Shown here in pieces: positions 28,111 through 38,836 of a DNA stretch of 64,000 bases. The notes under the pieces are model-generated. The model searched no databases. It was not told where the DNA came from and worked only from the letters and a program-made list of their open reading frames with translations. Origin of the DNA: Granulicatella elegans ATCC 700633 (GTDB lineage: Bacteria; Bacillota; Bacilli; Lactobacillales; Aerococcaceae). The stretch spans positions 480,725-544,724 of the forward strand of contig NZ_KI391971.1 in NCBI RefSeq assembly GCF_000162475.2, in the 5' to 3' direction. Each line of letters starts with the position of its first letter. The stretch's first letter is position 1. A program made the position numbers and the translations under genes.

Positions 28111-31100
28111 TTGTTTCAAAGTAAAGAATATCAAGAAAAACAATTACGTTATTCGATTAGAAAAGTAAGTTTTGGGGCTGCATCAGTAGCGATTGCATCC
28201 TTGTATTTATTCATGGGTAGTGCTGCAGTTTCTGCGAGTGAAGTTCAACATGTAAATGGAGAACACAATACTGTTACAAATAAAGAAGAAGCAAAGAAAA
28301 ATGAAAATCATACTGAAGAAACTTTAGATAAAATAAGCTTAACAAGACTTATTGAAGAAATTGAAGACAAGTTTGCTAAAGGTACATACGCTAATAAAAC
28401 AGAAGATAGTGTGAATCAATTAAAAACAGCTTTAGGTGAAGCAAAATCTGTATTAAACAATGCAAAAACACAAGCTGAATTATCACAAGCACACGCTAAT
28501 TTAATTGTAGCAACAACAAAATTACAAACAAAACCAGAAGAGAAAAAAGAAGCACCAGCAGTAGATACGACAAATGGAAAAGCTACTGTAGGTAAAAAAG
28601 CAACAAATACTGAGAAAGCTTCAGAATCTAACTCGATTGCCAACTCAGGTTCTAGAGATGAACGTAATGGAAAAGCATTGAATAAAAATAAGCTATTCCG
28701 CGCGGATACGGCTACTACAAATGATGACCCATCTGCGAACCAAACATATACTGCACCATCTGAGAATGCTAGTTTAGCTGAATTAATTCAAAAATTAAAA
28801 GAATTAGCAGAACATATCGAAAATAATGATAAAATTAAAGATATTGATAGTATTGGTGCAACAAAAGATGTTGAAGTAGGTACTGTTAAAGAAATTGATG
28901 AATTTGGTGGATGGAAAGCAGTTGAGGGTGGTAAATTTGCTATTGCTAGAAAAACTGCAGAAGGTGTTTATCCTTTAGAAACAATTAACTCAACTTTAGA
29001 TGATACTGTTTGGTTACAAGAGCAAGCATTTGATAGAAGAACAGAGTACACTTTACTACTTTCAAAGAGTATAACTAGAGCAAATAGAGATGAAACAGCT
29101 TGGGATGGTAGTGTATATAAACCAACTGGAGTAGCTGGAGGAGTTACCAAGAATGTTGCTAGATATAAAGGGATTGAAAAAACATTTACAGCTTATTCAA
29201 CTTTAGATGGTTCTGATGTAATAGTTAAGTTTAAGCCAGGTTATGTTGGAGATAGTGATGGTTCTAAAGCTAACTATAAAGTTCAAGTATATAGTATTAC
29301 AGGAAATCAAGAAACATTAGTATATGAAACAACTTTTGATCCCTCAAAAGACGCAAATGATGACAAAAAAATTGTTACAAAAGCAACGGATGGGAAAAAT
29401 AAAGCAAAAATTAAAATTTCTAATACGCCGAATACTACTACAATAGATAGTGGTGTAGATAATACTAAACGTGTAGATTTTATTGGAAAAAGTGAAGCAG
29501 AAAAATTAATGGCAAAACCAGAGAATTTGCCTAATGGTGAATCAGGTACATTTACAAGTAAGCTTATTGCATTACCTAAAGGTGCAGATCATTATAAAGT
29601 TAGAATTAGTTTAGCTGATCAAAATCGTACAGGGATGAGTTATCAAGCATGGGATGAAAAATATTCAGTACCTGTTACGGGATTAGATTTTTCTATTGCT
29701 CAAGATACTAGTAATGTAGCGAGAAATCTTTTACAAAGAATTTATGATAAATTAAAAGCTACAGAATCAGCAGATAAAAATGGTAAAACTTCTCAAACAA
29801 TTCAAGATTATGAAGCAGAATTAGAAAAAGTTAAAGCACTATTAGCAAATCCTGCTGCTAGAACACCTAATTTCAAGCAAGCTTTACAAGATTTGTTAGC
29901 TAAACAATCAAGCTTGAAAACTGATAAAACAGGATTAACGAATTCAAAAGCTGAATTAGATGCTTTAGTGAATGAAGATCTAACTCCTGGAAAAACAACT
30001 GATACTGCAAAAGCGTATAATGCTGCAAAAGAAGCAGCAAAAACTGAAATAGCAGCAGCTTTGACAGTGATTAATGATGAAAACGCAACACCAGAACAAG
30101 TATCTGCAGCTTTAGAGAAAGTAAATGCCAAAAAAACAGCTTTACAACAAGCTAAAGATGGTTTAATTGTAGCAGCAACAACAGAAGAAAAAGCTAAATT
30201 AAAAACAGACTCTGATGCGTTGAAAAAAGTTGATACAACTGGAAAAACAGCAGATAGTATTAAAGTATATGAAGCAGAATTTGAAAAATTAAAAGATCAA
30301 TTAGAAGTGGCTAAAAATGAAGCTGCAGCAGTATTAGCAAAAGAAAATAATGCATCTAAAGCAGAAGTTCAAGCAGCTCAAGCAAAAGTAGATGCAGCGA
30401 AAACAGCTTTAGATAAAGCGGCAGAGTCATTGAAAGATATTGACAGAGATGCTGCTAAAAAAGAAATTGCAGATGCTGCTAAAAAAGCGACGGATGCTAT
30501 TGAAGCTAGTACAAGCTTAACGCAAGAACAAAAGGCGGAAGAAAAAGCAAAAGTAGCTAAAGAAGCAAAAGATGCAACAGATGCTATTGATAATGCAACA
30601 ACTGAAGAGGGTATCAACTCTGCAAAAGAAAATGGAAAACTAGCTATCGAAAAAGAAACAGCAATTACAGCTATTAATGCTGAAAAAGCAGCGAAAGAAC
30701 AAGAAATTGATAATAATACTAAGTTATCTGATGAAGAAAAATCAGCGGCAAAAGCAGAGGTAGCAAAAGCAGCTATTGAAGCAGTAGAAGCTATTAAAAA
30801 AGCAGATTCAAAAGACGCAGTAGATGCAGCTAAAGCAGAAGGTGAAAAAGCGATTAAAGCAGTAAATCCAATCGGCAAAGAAAAAGTATTAGATGCTATT
30901 CAAAAAGCAGCAGAAGAAAAAATTGCAGAAATCGATAAGAATGATAAATTATCAGCTGAAGAAAAAGCTACAGCCAAAGCAGAAGTAGCAAAAGCAGCAA
31001 TTAAAGCAGTAGAAGCAATCCAAAATGCAACTACACAAGACGTAGTAGATGCAGCCAAAGCAGAAGGTGAAACAGCGATTAAAGCAGTGAATCCAGTAGG

Positions 31101-32753
31101 AAAAGAAAAGGCCTTGGAAGCTATTCAAACAACAACAGAAGCTAAATTAGCAGAAATCGATAAGAACAAAAACTTATCAACTGAAGAAAAAGCCGCAGCC
31201 AAAGCAGAAGTAGCCAAAGCAGCAATCGAAGCAGTAGAAGGCATCCAAAAAGCAGAAATACAAGAAGCTGTAAATGCTGCACAAGCAAAAGGCGAATCAG
31301 CGATTAAAGCAGTAAATCCAATTGGTAAAGAAAAAGCATTGGAAGCCATTCAAACAGCAGCAGAAGCTAAATTAGCAGAAATCGATAAGAATACTAGCTT
31401 ATCAGATGACGAAAAAGCCGCAGCCAAAGCAGAAGTAGCCAAAGCAGCAATCGAAGCAGTAGAAGGCATCCAAAAAGCAGAACACAAGAAGCTGTAAATG
31501 CTACACAAGCAAAAGGCGAAACAGCGATTAAAGCAGTAAATCCAATCGGTAAAGAAAAAGCATTGGAAGCCATTCAAACAGCAGCAGAAGCTAAATTAGC
31601 AGAAATCGACAAGAATACTAGCTTATCAGATGACGAAAAAGCCGCAGCCAAAGCAGAAGTAGCCAAAGCAGCAATTGAAGCAGTAGAAGCAATCCAAAAA
31701 GCGACAACGCAAGAAGCTGTAAATGCTGCACAAGCAAAAGGTGAAGCAGCAATTAAAGCAGTGAATCCAGTTGGAAAAGAAAAAGCCTTGGCAGCAATCA
31801 AAGTGATAAAAGATGCCAAGTTAGCAGAAATCGATAAGAATACTACTTTATCAGTTGAGGAAAAAGCTGCAGCAAAAACTGCTGTAGAAAAAGCATATAA
31901 TGAAGCAGTAGAAGCCATCCAAAAAGCAGCAACGCAAGAGGCTGTAAATGATGCAGAAGCAAAAGGCGAAGCAGCGATTAAAGCAGTGAATCCATTCGGA
32001 AAAAAAGATGTGAATGAAGCGAAAGCAGCGGTAGAAGCTGCTGCAGCTGAAAAAATTGCAAGTATTAAAGCAAATCCAAACTTATCAGCTGAAGAAAAGG
32101 CAAAAGCAATTGTTGAAGTTGAACGTTTAAAACAAGAAGCATTAACTGCCATTGATAAAGCAAGAACAAAAGCAGAATTAGAAAAAGTTTTACGTACTTT
32201 CTTATATCAATTAGATCAAAAATCACTAGTTTATGATCGCCCAACTTTCAACATTGAAGCCTACATTCAAGCATCTATTACAGGAGTCGTAAAAGTTGAA
32301 GTTGGTAAAGCAATTACTCAAGCTGATATCATTGCTAAACTAAACTTACCGGAGAGTGTTACAGTCATTAGTGTAGACTTACCTGATATAAATACATTAG
32401 GTAGAACATTTGCTAAAGTAACTTTAAGATTACCTGATGGAACAGAAGTAACGGTATTTGTCCCAGTTGAAGTTGTTGAAAGCTTTAAAGAGGATAAACA
32501 ACAAAATAATACTCAAGAAGATTCAAAACCAAAAGTAGTACCTTCTAATAATTCAGAACAACCTACTGTAACTCAAACGGAAGATGTAAAAGAAAATCCT
32601 TCAAATACATCTCAAGAATCAAAAGCTTCAAATCAAAAAGTATTACCAAATACTGGTACGGGTAATGAAATTTCAATCTTTGGTTCAGTAGCAATGACTG
32701 TGTTAGCAAGTCTAGGTCTTGTAGCTACATCAAAGAAAAAAGAAGAAGAGTAA
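28111..32753 (+). pseudogene. YSIRK/LPXTG adhesin with DUF1542-type repeats, frameshifted
   Basis: Start TTG at 28111 behind AAGGAGGAG. Order: YSIRK-type signal (RYSIRKVSFGAASVAIASLY, cleaved near SASE), a FIVAR-like helical segment (about 70-130), a low-complexity linker, a beta-rich domain (about 245-540), two more FIVAR-like segments, eight helical units of about 75 residues resembling DUF1542, a Rib-like beta domain, and the LPNTG anchor with hydrophobic helix and KKKEEE tail. The layout resembles SasC/Mrp/FmtB-type adhesins. The frame breaks near 31481, where one A is missing. The first frame then stops at 31497; the -1 frame continues to 32753 and encodes the anchor. As read, only a secreted, unanchored product is made, unless the break is a sequencing error or variable. 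Confidence 0.88.
30446..32200 (+). repeat. 225-bp tandem repeats (75-residue DUF1542-like units)
   Basis: Equivalent bases recur at 30895, 31120, 31345, 31569 and 31794. Spacing is 225, 225, 224 and 225 bp, with more diverged units before and after. The single 224-bp interval marks the frameshift. Units share AEIDKN..LS.EEKAAAKAEV and A.AKGE.AIKAVNP.GKEKAL, and the 31120-31570 units are almost identical in DNA, so recombination and copy-number change are likely. Confidence 0.92.
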
Positions 32754-32784
32754 TATTAGAATAAAAGTTCTATAATGATTCGAC

Positions 32785-32822
32785 AAATCCTGTTGGTGAG
32801 AAATCACCGACAGGATTTTTTT
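32785..32822 (+). terminator. Adhesin gene terminator
   Basis: AAATCCTGT/ACAGGATTT arms with GGTGA/TCACC extending the stem, followed by T7. Confidence 0.92.
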
Positions 32823-32844
32823 ATAAATATATTTGTATAGATCC

Positions 32845-32873
32845 TTTTCAAGAATTCCTGTTAGAAGTATAAT
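32845..32873 (+). promoter_or_regulatory. Promoter TTTTCA-N17-TATAAT
   Basis: TTTTCA (32845-32850), exactly 17 bp, TATAAT (32868-32873), 25 bp before the next start codon. The same -35/-10 pair and spacing occur before prfC and before the thioredoxin-like genes. Confidence 0.7.
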
Positions 32874-32898
32874 GAATGGTATTAAAGGGGAGAATTTT

Positions 32899-33582
32899 AT
32901 GAATGAAGTAGATGTATATCAAACATTTATAGATGCTGAAAATTTTTACTATGACAAGTTTTGGTTAGGAGTTATTGGAATAGCTTTAACATTATTCTTT
33001 TTGCTGGTGATGCTTTTGTATGCGAATAAAAAGCAAAAGATTATTAGTCTTCTATTAGCAATTTTTTTAATCATTCCAACTGGAATATATTTAGGGAGAA
33101 ATTTTGTAAACTACCATTCTACCATTCAGTGGATGAGCCAACTAACCCCAGCTGTGCGTGAGTATGTACGAAAGCCATTTTCAAAAGAACATTATTCTGT
33201 TGTTGAACAGGAAAGTTATCGTAGAAAAAATAATCCCAATCAATATCCTGACCAATTGTATCAAAAGACTCAACTTCAAGAAGGAATCGTTTATCTAGGA
33301 AAGGATAGAAATTTTATTTATGTTCAAATGGGGAATGATTCTTATAAACTATCGAAAAATCTATTAGAAATACGGGATACAGTTTCTTCAGCTAGTAGAA
33401 TTGCTACACAGTATGTTCTAAAGGATAATAGATTTATACAAGAAGGATTTGTAGATGAATCAACTATTTTCTTAGAAAAAATTGTGATTCCAAAAGAATT
33501 AGAAAGTTTAGAAGTTGATGCTTCAATCGCTAACGCTTTAAAATCTAGTACTAAAAAGATGGGGACATGGACGATTTCATAA
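32899..33582 (+). CDS. Membrane protein of unknown function
   Basis: 227 residues; I do not recognise the family. A 20-residue N-terminal tail with many acidic and aromatic residues is followed by two transmembrane helices (about 22-43 and 48-68) and a soluble domain of about 155 residues, probably outside the cell, rich in charged residues and short beta stretches (GIVYLGKDRNFIYVQMGNDS). ATG 32899 follows AAAGGGGAG; longer in-frame starts run through the promoter. It stands alone between terminators. Confidence 0.8.
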   Translation: MNEVDVYQTFIDAENFYYDKFWLGVIGIALTLFFLLVMLLYANKKQKIISLLLAIFLIIPTGIYLGRNFVNYHSTIQWMSQLTPAVREYVRKPFSKEHYSVVEQESYRRKNNPNQYPDQLYQKTQLQEGIVYLGKDRNFIYVQMGNDSYKLSKNLLEIRDTVSSASRIATQYVLKDNRFIQEGFVDESTIFLEKIVIPKELESLEVDASIANALKSSTKKMGTWTIS

Positions 33583-33590
33583 AGAGTAAA

Positions 33591-33619
33591 AAAACGAGAC
33601 GATTTAATCGTCTCGTTTT
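33591..33619. terminator. Bidirectional terminator between convergent genes
   Basis: AAAACGAGACGAT (33591-33603) pairs with ATCGTCTCGTTTT (33607-33619); it serves the gene ending at 33582 and nrdI on the other strand. Confidence 0.92.
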
Positions 33620-34084
33620 CTATATAGTATTCAATTTTTCAAGTATCATTTGTCCAATTCGTTCGATATCTCTTTGAGTGCCACGTAATTCAAATTCATC
33701 TAATACAGGGAAGTGGAATCGCTCAGAATACTGGCGAGCGGTTAAACAAAATTGCTTGTTAAAGTTTCGATTTCCACTACCGACAATGCCGAAGCATTTT
33801 TTGTAATTGTTATTGTAGGCAAGAAAGTCTCCGAGAGGATTGGTGAGAATTTCAGTATAGCCTGTATCTACGCCATTTCCACCTTCTAAATAAGTTGGAA
33901 GAAATGCAATCGTAGGTTGTTCTAATTCAAAAAATTCTGTATGATCCCGAATGATGTCTTTAACATTGATTAATTGGATTTGTAAAGAGGATTGTTGAAA
34001 TTTAAAATACTCGACTAATTTTGTGACAAAACTATAAGTATTGCCTGTTAAACTAATATATGCAATGGTTAATGATTGAGTCAT
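33620..34084 (-). CDS. nrdI: Class Ib ribonucleotide reductase flavoprotein NrdI
   Basis: 154 residues, flavodoxin-like. The FMN phosphate loop is SLTGNTYSFV near residue 11, and the NrdI signature GSGNRNFNKQFCLTAR is in the C-terminal half. NrdI supplies oxidant to assemble the dimanganese-tyrosyl radical cofactor of NrdF. ATG 34084 follows AAGGAGGGA. It stands apart from nrdE/nrdF, which are not in the window. Confidence 0.92.
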   Translation of the reverse strand: MTQSLTIAYISLTGNTYSFVTKLVEYFKFQQSSLQIQLINVKDIIRDHTEFFELEQPTIAFLPTYLEGGNGVDTGYTEILTNPLGDFLAYNNNYKKCFGIVGSGNRNFNKQFCLTARQYSERFHFPVLDEFELRGTQRDIERIGQMILEKLNTI

Positions 34085-34202
34085 ATGATCCCTCCTTGAT
34101 GTAAGTATGATAGCACAAAAAAATGATAAAACCAATGGAGTATAGGATGGAATGATAAAGAATTTTAATTTCTTGTAAATGTGAAAATGCATAAGACCTT
34201 GC

Positions 34203-34231
34203 TTTTCAAAAACTGCAAAATCGGCTATAAT
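34203..34231 (+). promoter_or_regulatory. prfC promoter TTTTCA-N17-TATAAT
   Basis: TTTTCA (34203-34208), 17 bp, TATAAT (34226-34231), 46 bp before the ATG. Confidence 0.7.
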
Positions 34232-34276
34232 ACTAAAGAAACGTTTAAGAAAAAATATAGAAGTGGAGATATATAC

Positions 34277-35854
34277 ATGTCAAATCAATTAGCTGCAGAA
34301 GTTTCTTCACGTAAGACTTTTGCTATTATTTCTCACCCGGATGCGGGGAAAACAACGATTACTGAACAATTACTATTATATGGTGGAGCGATTCGTCAAG
34401 CCGGTACTGTTAAAGGGAAAAAGACTGGTAAATTCGCAAAATCAGACTGGATGGAAATTGAAAAACAACGTGGGATTTCTGTAACAAGTTCTGTGATGCA
34501 AGTGGAATATGATGGAAACCATATTAATATCGTAGATACGCCAGGGCACGAAGATTTCTCTGAAGATACGTATCGTACATTAATGGCGGTAGATAGTGCA
34601 GTCATGGTTATTGACAGTGCCAAAGGGATTGAGCCTCAAACGAAGAAATTATTCGAAGTTTGTAGTATGCGTGGGATTCCAATTTTTACATTTATTAATA
34701 AATTAGACCGTGATGGTCGTGAACCATTAGAGTTGATTGCCGAATTAGAAGAAGTATTAGGTATTGATGCTTATCCAATGAACTGGCCAATGGGGATGGG
34801 AAAAACATTTTTAGGGCTATACGATATTTATAATAAGCGTGTAGAACTAATGCATCCTGAAGAAAATGGGGATAATGACTTCTTACCATTAAATGAAGAT
34901 GGAGAAGTTGAAGGGGATTATGCGTTCAAACAATCAACTTTATATGAACAAGCCATTGAAGATGCTCAATTATTATTAGAAGCAGGAAATGATTTTAGTG
35001 AAGAAGCGATTGCGAATGGAAAATTAACACCAGTATTCTTCGGATCTGCCTTAACAGGTTTTGGTGTACAAACATTTTTAGATGCCTTTGTGGATTTTGC
35101 ACCAAGTCCTTCAGCTAAGAAAACAGAATCTGGAGAAAAAGTTGAACCATTAGAAGAACAATTTAGTGGATTTATTTTCAAAATTCAAGCAAATATGAAT
35201 CCGGCTCACCGAGATCGTATTGCCTTTGTCAGAATTTGTTCAGGAGAATTTACACCGGGAATGGATATTACCGTAAATCGTTCTCAAAAGAAAATGAAAT
35301 TATCTCATACAACGCAATTTATGGCAGATTCTCGTGAAACCGTCAAAGCAGCAGTTGCTGGGGATATTATCGGGTTATACGATACAGGAAATTTCCAAAT
35401 TGGAGATACGATTTATAGTGGTAAACAAGCAATTCAATTTGAACCACTGCCACAATTTACACCGGAATTATTCAATAAAGTGGCTGCAAAAAATGTGATG
35501 AAACAAAAATCATTCCATAAGGGAATTGAGCAGTTAGTGCAAGAAGGAGCCATCCAATTATATAAAACTTACCATACTGGTGAATATATTCTTGGAGCTG
35601 TTGGTCAACTACAATTTGAAGTATTTCAATACCGTTTAATGAATGAATATAATGCGGAAGTAGTGATGACCCCAATCGGAAGTAAAATTGCTCGTTGGAT
35701 TGATGAAGCAGACTTAGATCCAAATATGTCTTCAAGTCGTAACTTATTATGTCGAGACAGATTTGACCAACCAGTATTCTTATTTGAAAATCAATTTGCG
35801 TTAAATTGGTTTAAAGACAAACATCCATCGATTGAATTAAAATCATTATTCTAA
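34277..35854 (+). CDS. prfC: Peptide chain release factor 3
   Basis: 525 residues, translational GTPase. G1 [10 protein letters not shown]3 [14 protein letters not shown] and G4 NKLDRDGR are visible, followed by RF3-specific domains ([16 protein letters not shown]). It recycles RF1/RF2 from the ribosome after peptide release. ATG 34277 (MSNQLAAEV) follows AGTGGAG; the in-frame extension from 34181 spans the promoter. Confidence 0.96.
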   Translation: MSNQLAAEVSSRKTFAIISHPDAGKTTITEQLLLYGGAIRQAGTVKGKKTGKFAKSDWMEIEKQRGISVTSSVMQVEYDGNHINIVDTPGHEDFSEDTYRTLMAVDSAVMVIDSAKGIEPQTKKLFEVCSMRGIPIFTFINKLDRDGREPLELIAELEEVLGIDAYPMNWPMGMGKTFLGLYDIYNKRVELMHPEENGDNDFLPLNEDGEVEGDYAFKQSTLYEQAIEDAQLLLEAGNDFSEEAIANGKLTPVFFGSALTGFGVQTFLDAFVDFAPSPSAKKTESGEKVEPLEEQFSGFIFKIQANMNPAHRDRIAFVRICSGEFTPGMDITVNRSQKKMKLSHTTQFMADSRETVKAAVAGDIIGLYDTGNFQIGDTIYSGKQAIQFEPLPQFTPELFNKVAAKNVMKQKSFHKGIEQLVQEGAIQLYKTYHTGEYILGAVGQLQFEVFQYRLMNEYNAEVVMTPIGSKIARWIDEADLDPNMSSSRNLLCRDRFDQPVFLFENQFALNWFKDKHPSIELKSLF

Positions 35855-35862
35855 TTAAAATA

Positions 35863-35911
35863 GCCGTAGAGGAAGAACGAGAATGTTTCTTTCTCTACGG
35901 TTTTCTTTTGT
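35863..35911 (+). terminator. prfC terminator
   Basis: CCGTAGAG-AAGAA pairs with TTCTT-CTCTACGG (35863-35900), followed by a T-rich tail. Confidence 0.85.
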
Positions 35912-35988
35912 GTAAGGAATGTTTTAGGGAAATCTAACTGATTTTCAAGCGAAAATATGATACACTAATGCAGTAGGAGTTGGAGATT

Positions 35989-36477
35989 ATGAAAAAGAAA
36001 GCTAATATAAAAACAAATGCCATTCGTATGGTAGAACGTCAAAAAGTTCAGTATCAAATTTTTGAATATGAATGGGACGAAGAACATTTGGATGCCGTTC
36101 ATGTGAGTGAACAAATGGGCATTTCAGTGGAGCAAGTATATAAAACAATTGTATTACACGGAGATAAAACAGGTTATTTAGTAGCTTGTGTTGCAGCTAA
36201 CCATGAATTAAATTTAAAAGCTTTAGCAAAAGCATCTAAAAACAAAAAAGTAGAGCTAATCCCAGTATCTCAATTAGAAAGTTTAACAGGATATATTAGA
36301 GGTGGCTGTTCACCTGTGGGAATGAAGAAAAGTTTTCCAACTTATATTGACTTACGTGCTAAAGAACAAGAGACGATTCGAGTTTCAGCAGGTAAGAGAG
36401 GAATACAAATGGAATTAACACCACAAGATTTACAACAGCTAACTAGAGCAGAATGGTTTGACAATCTAGAAAATTAA
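35989..36477 (+). CDS. YbaK/EbsC-type aminoacyl-tRNA deacylase
   Basis: 162 residues, YbaK/ProX fold, with the conserved Lys region VYKTIVLHG, the loop YIRGGCSPVGMKK, and VSAGKRGIQMELTPQDL. Family members hydrolyse Cys-tRNA(Pro). ATG 35989 follows TAGGAG; an in-frame TTG at 35980 abuts that site. Confidence 0.9.
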   Translation: MKKKANIKTNAIRMVERQKVQYQIFEYEWDEEHLDAVHVSEQMGISVEQVYKTIVLHGDKTGYLVACVAANHELNLKALAKASKNKKVELIPVSQLESLTGYIRGGCSPVGMKKSFPTYIDLRAKEQETIRVSAGKRGIQMELTPQDLQQLTRAEWFDNLEN

Positions 36478-36493
36478 GAAGAAAGGAATTTAT

Positions 36494-37285
36494 ATGAGCG
36501 AAGTAAAAGAAGAAACAACTGTGAATGAATTAAATGAAGTTTTAGAAGAAATCGTCGCACCTCAAGAACAGGAAGTAGAACGTGTCGTATTTTGGGTAGA
36601 CGAAACTCATGTGAAAATTAAAGAAGTACATTATGAAATTGTTGAAGATTATCGTGAAGGTTTTGAATTAGATGCCTTTAATGCACGTTATCAAGATATT
36701 TTTGACAAATATGAGTATATTGTTGGAGATTGGGGACATGAAAAATTACGTCTAAAAGGATTTTATGAGTCAAAAAATAGACTATCAACTCCAGATAAGG
36801 ATATTGCTTACCTACAAGATTATATATATGAATTTTGTAATTTTGGATGTCGTTATTTTGTATTAAAGAGAGATCCAAACGTAAAACCAGTAGCTCTAGA
36901 AGATGAAGGAATTCCAAAACGTCCAAAAAATAAACAACAAAAAAGAAATAATAAGCGTTTTAATAATGAACGAGTGGAAGATAAGAACTTTAAAGGAAAT
37001 ACGCAAAAAAATAATCGTTTTACACCTAAAAAACGTAATTTTGATATGAAAGAATCACCAAAACAAGATTTTGGGTTGAAAGAAATGACGCATAAAGAAA
37101 GTTTGCATATGGATAATAAGCAATCTTCGCCACAAACATTGAAAAATAAACGTCAAGGACGTAATTTCTCAATAAAAGAAGTGGAACAAACAAAATATCA
37201 AAAAAATACACCAATGAAACAAAAAAATAATCATCCTAATAAGAGATTTGATATTCGAGAAAAACCACAAAAAAGAGGGAAATAA
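36494..37285 (+). CDS. yutD: YutD-family protein with long basic tail
   Basis: 263 residues. About 45-150 is the YutD (DUF1027) domain (FELDAFNARYQDIFDKYEYI, YIYEFCNFGCRYFVLKR). The last 110 residues are a Lys/Asn/Gln-rich, probably disordered and RNA-binding-like tail (KQQKRNNKRFN..., KKRNFDMKES), extending well beyond the domain itself. Function unknown. It lies 16 bp after the deacylase gene and 2 bp before the HAD gene with which yutD usually travels. Confidence 0.85.
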   Translation: MSEVKEETTVNELNEVLEEIVAPQEQEVERVVFWVDETHVKIKEVHYEIVEDYREGFELDAFNARYQDIFDKYEYIVGDWGHEKLRLKGFYESKNRLSTPDKDIAYLQDYIYEFCNFGCRYFVLKRDPNVKPVALEDEGIPKRPKNKQQKRNNKRFNNERVEDKNFKGNTQKNNRFTPKKRNFDMKESPKQDFGLKEMTHKESLHMDNKQSSPQTLKNKRQGRNFSIKEVEQTKYQKNTPMKQKNNHPNKRFDIREKPQKRGK

Positions 37286-37287
37286 GC

Positions 37288-38067
37288 ATGTATAAAGCAT
37301 ATTTTATTGATTTAGATGGAACAATGTATAAAGGAAAAGAACGTATTCCAACAGCAGAAGACTTTATTCGTCGCTTGCAGGAAGCCAATATTCCATTTTT
37401 ATTTGTAACGAATAATGCTACCAAAACTCCACAACAAGTTGCTGATAATTTGAGAGAAAATTATGGAGTAGAAGTGACTAAAAATGAAGTCTATACAAGT
37501 GGAGTAGCAGCTATGGACTTTTTAGAAAGTCAAAACTTTGGCAAAAAATTAATGATTGTCGGAGAAGAAGCATTAAAATCTCAAGCAGTAGAAAGAGGAT
37601 ATGAACTTGTAGGGGAAAATCCAGATGTTGTTTTACAGTCACTAAATCGTGATACAACTTATGCTGAATTAGAAGCGGCCACTTTAGCCATTCGTGCGGG
37701 AGCAAAATTTGTTGTAACAAATATCGACTCTAATCTTCCAAGTGAAAAAGGATTTATTCCAGGATCAGGTTCTATTACAGCATTTTTAAAAATGTCAACA
37801 CAACAAGAGCCAATTGTGATGGGAAAACCAAGTAGTATTATTATGGAATCCGCTTTAAACTATTTAAATCAACAATATCCTGAGCAACATTTTACTAAAG
37901 AAGATATTGCAATGGTTGGAGATAACTACCAAACAGATATTCAAGCTGGAATTCAGTATGGAATGGATACATTAATGGTTTTAACAGGATTCTCTACAAG
38001 AGAAGATTTAGAAGGAGTAGCACAGCCTACGCATCTAGTGAATAATTTAAGTGAGTGGAAGGTATAG
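37288..38067 (+). CDS. HAD-family phosphatase (NagD-like, TIGR01457/YutF)
   Basis: 259 residues. HAD motif I is DLDGTMYKG near residue 8, motif II FVTNNATKTP, and the C-terminal GKPSSIIM and VGDNYQTDIQAG are motifs III-IV, with a C2-type cap between. It is likely a phosphatase of small sugar or nucleotide phosphates; the substrate is unknown. It forms a tight set with yutD and the next membrane protein. Confidence 0.88.
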   Translation: MYKAYFIDLDGTMYKGKERIPTAEDFIRRLQEANIPFLFVTNNATKTPQQVADNLRENYGVEVTKNEVYTSGVAAMDFLESQNFGKKLMIVGEEALKSQAVERGYELVGENPDVVLQSLNRDTTYAELEAATLAIRAGAKFVVTNIDSNLPSEKGFIPGSGSITAFLKMSTQQEPIVMGKPSSIIMESALNYLNQQYPEQHFTKEDIAMVGDNYQTDIQAGIQYGMDTLMVLTGFSTREDLEGVAQPTHLVNNLSEWKV

Positions 38068-38069
38068 GA

Positions 38070-38699
38070 ATGTCAACAAACATTAGAAGATGGAGTTTTT
38101 CTATCGTTTTAGCACTGTTCTTATTAAGTACAGCGATTACCTTTGTCATCTTTTTTGAACCACTATTTCGAGGAGTCATTTTATTATTTGGCTTAGAACA
38201 GCACAGTGGAATTTCTACAGCAAAATTAATGGAAAATTATCATGTTTTAATTTCTTATTTAACAAGACCTTGGATTAAGGAATTAGTCATGCCAGATTTT
38301 CCAAGTTCTCCTCAAGGATTATTTCACTTTGAAGAAGTGAAACGTTTATTTATGATTAATTTTGTTATTGCAGTGATTTCTACGATTGTTTCACTTGTTT
38401 TGATAAGAAGGTTGAAAAAAGAAAGAAAATTATTCCTATTACTTACTCCTTTAAAAGGAATATTGTATGCAACACTATTATTTGTCGTCTGTTTAGTGAG
38501 CTTTTTTGATGTTATTTTTGTAAAATTCCATGAATTATTTTTCCATAATTCAGCATGGATATTTGATCCAAAATTAGATCCAATTATCGAAGTATTGCCA
38601 GAAGAATTTTTTATGATTTGCTTTTTAATTGTATTTCTATGGCTTGTCTTTGGAATTATAGGGATACGGAGATGGATTAAAAAACAAGAACACTTTTAA
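38070..38699 (+). CDS. TIGR01906-family integral membrane protein
   Basis: 209 residues, four hydrophobic segments with a large loop holding the paired motif ENYHVLISYLTRPWIKELVM (20 residues) and FHFEEVKRLF. This family of unknown function is commonly next to the TIGR01457 HAD gene in Lactobacillales, as here. Start at ATG 38070, just after the preceding stop; GTG at 38055 is possible. Confidence 0.78.
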   Translation: MSTNIRRWSFSIVLALFLLSTAITFVIFFEPLFRGVILLFGLEQHSGISTAKLMENYHVLISYLTRPWIKELVMPDFPSSPQGLFHFEEVKRLFMINFVIAVISTIVSLVLIRRLKKERKLFLLLTPLKGILYATLLFVVCLVSFFDVIFVKFHELFFHNSAWIFDPKLDPIIEVLPEEFFMICFLIVFLWLVFGIIGIRRWIKKQEHF

Positions 38700-38717
38700 T
38701 TTAAAAATATACTTTAG

Positions 38718-38765
38718 AAACTATCAATCATTAGAGGGAAACTTAGGACGATTGATAGTTTTTTG
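38718..38765 (+). terminator. Terminator after the yutD-HAD-membrane protein group
   Basis: AAACTATCAATC pairs with GATTGATAGTTT (38718-38760), followed by T-rich DNA. Confidence 0.85.
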
Positions 38766-38794
38766 TTGTTTTAATACTCAAAAAAATTAAAACA

Positions 38795-38803
38795 TGGTAT
38801 GAT
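38795..38803 (+). promoter_or_regulatory. Extended -10 promoter of the GT2-yfhO pair
   Basis: TGG-TATGAT (38795-38803), 34 bp before the ATG. No good -35; extended -10 elements often do without one. Confidence 0.5.
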
Positions 38804-38836
38804 ATTTAGGAAGATTATATTTATCAAGGAGAAAAT

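Noticed and set aside
30378-32152. Long minus-strand open frames opposite the adhesin repeats
   Set aside because: They are shadows caused by the Ala/Lys/Glu codon bias of the repeats; no RBS and very low-complexity products.
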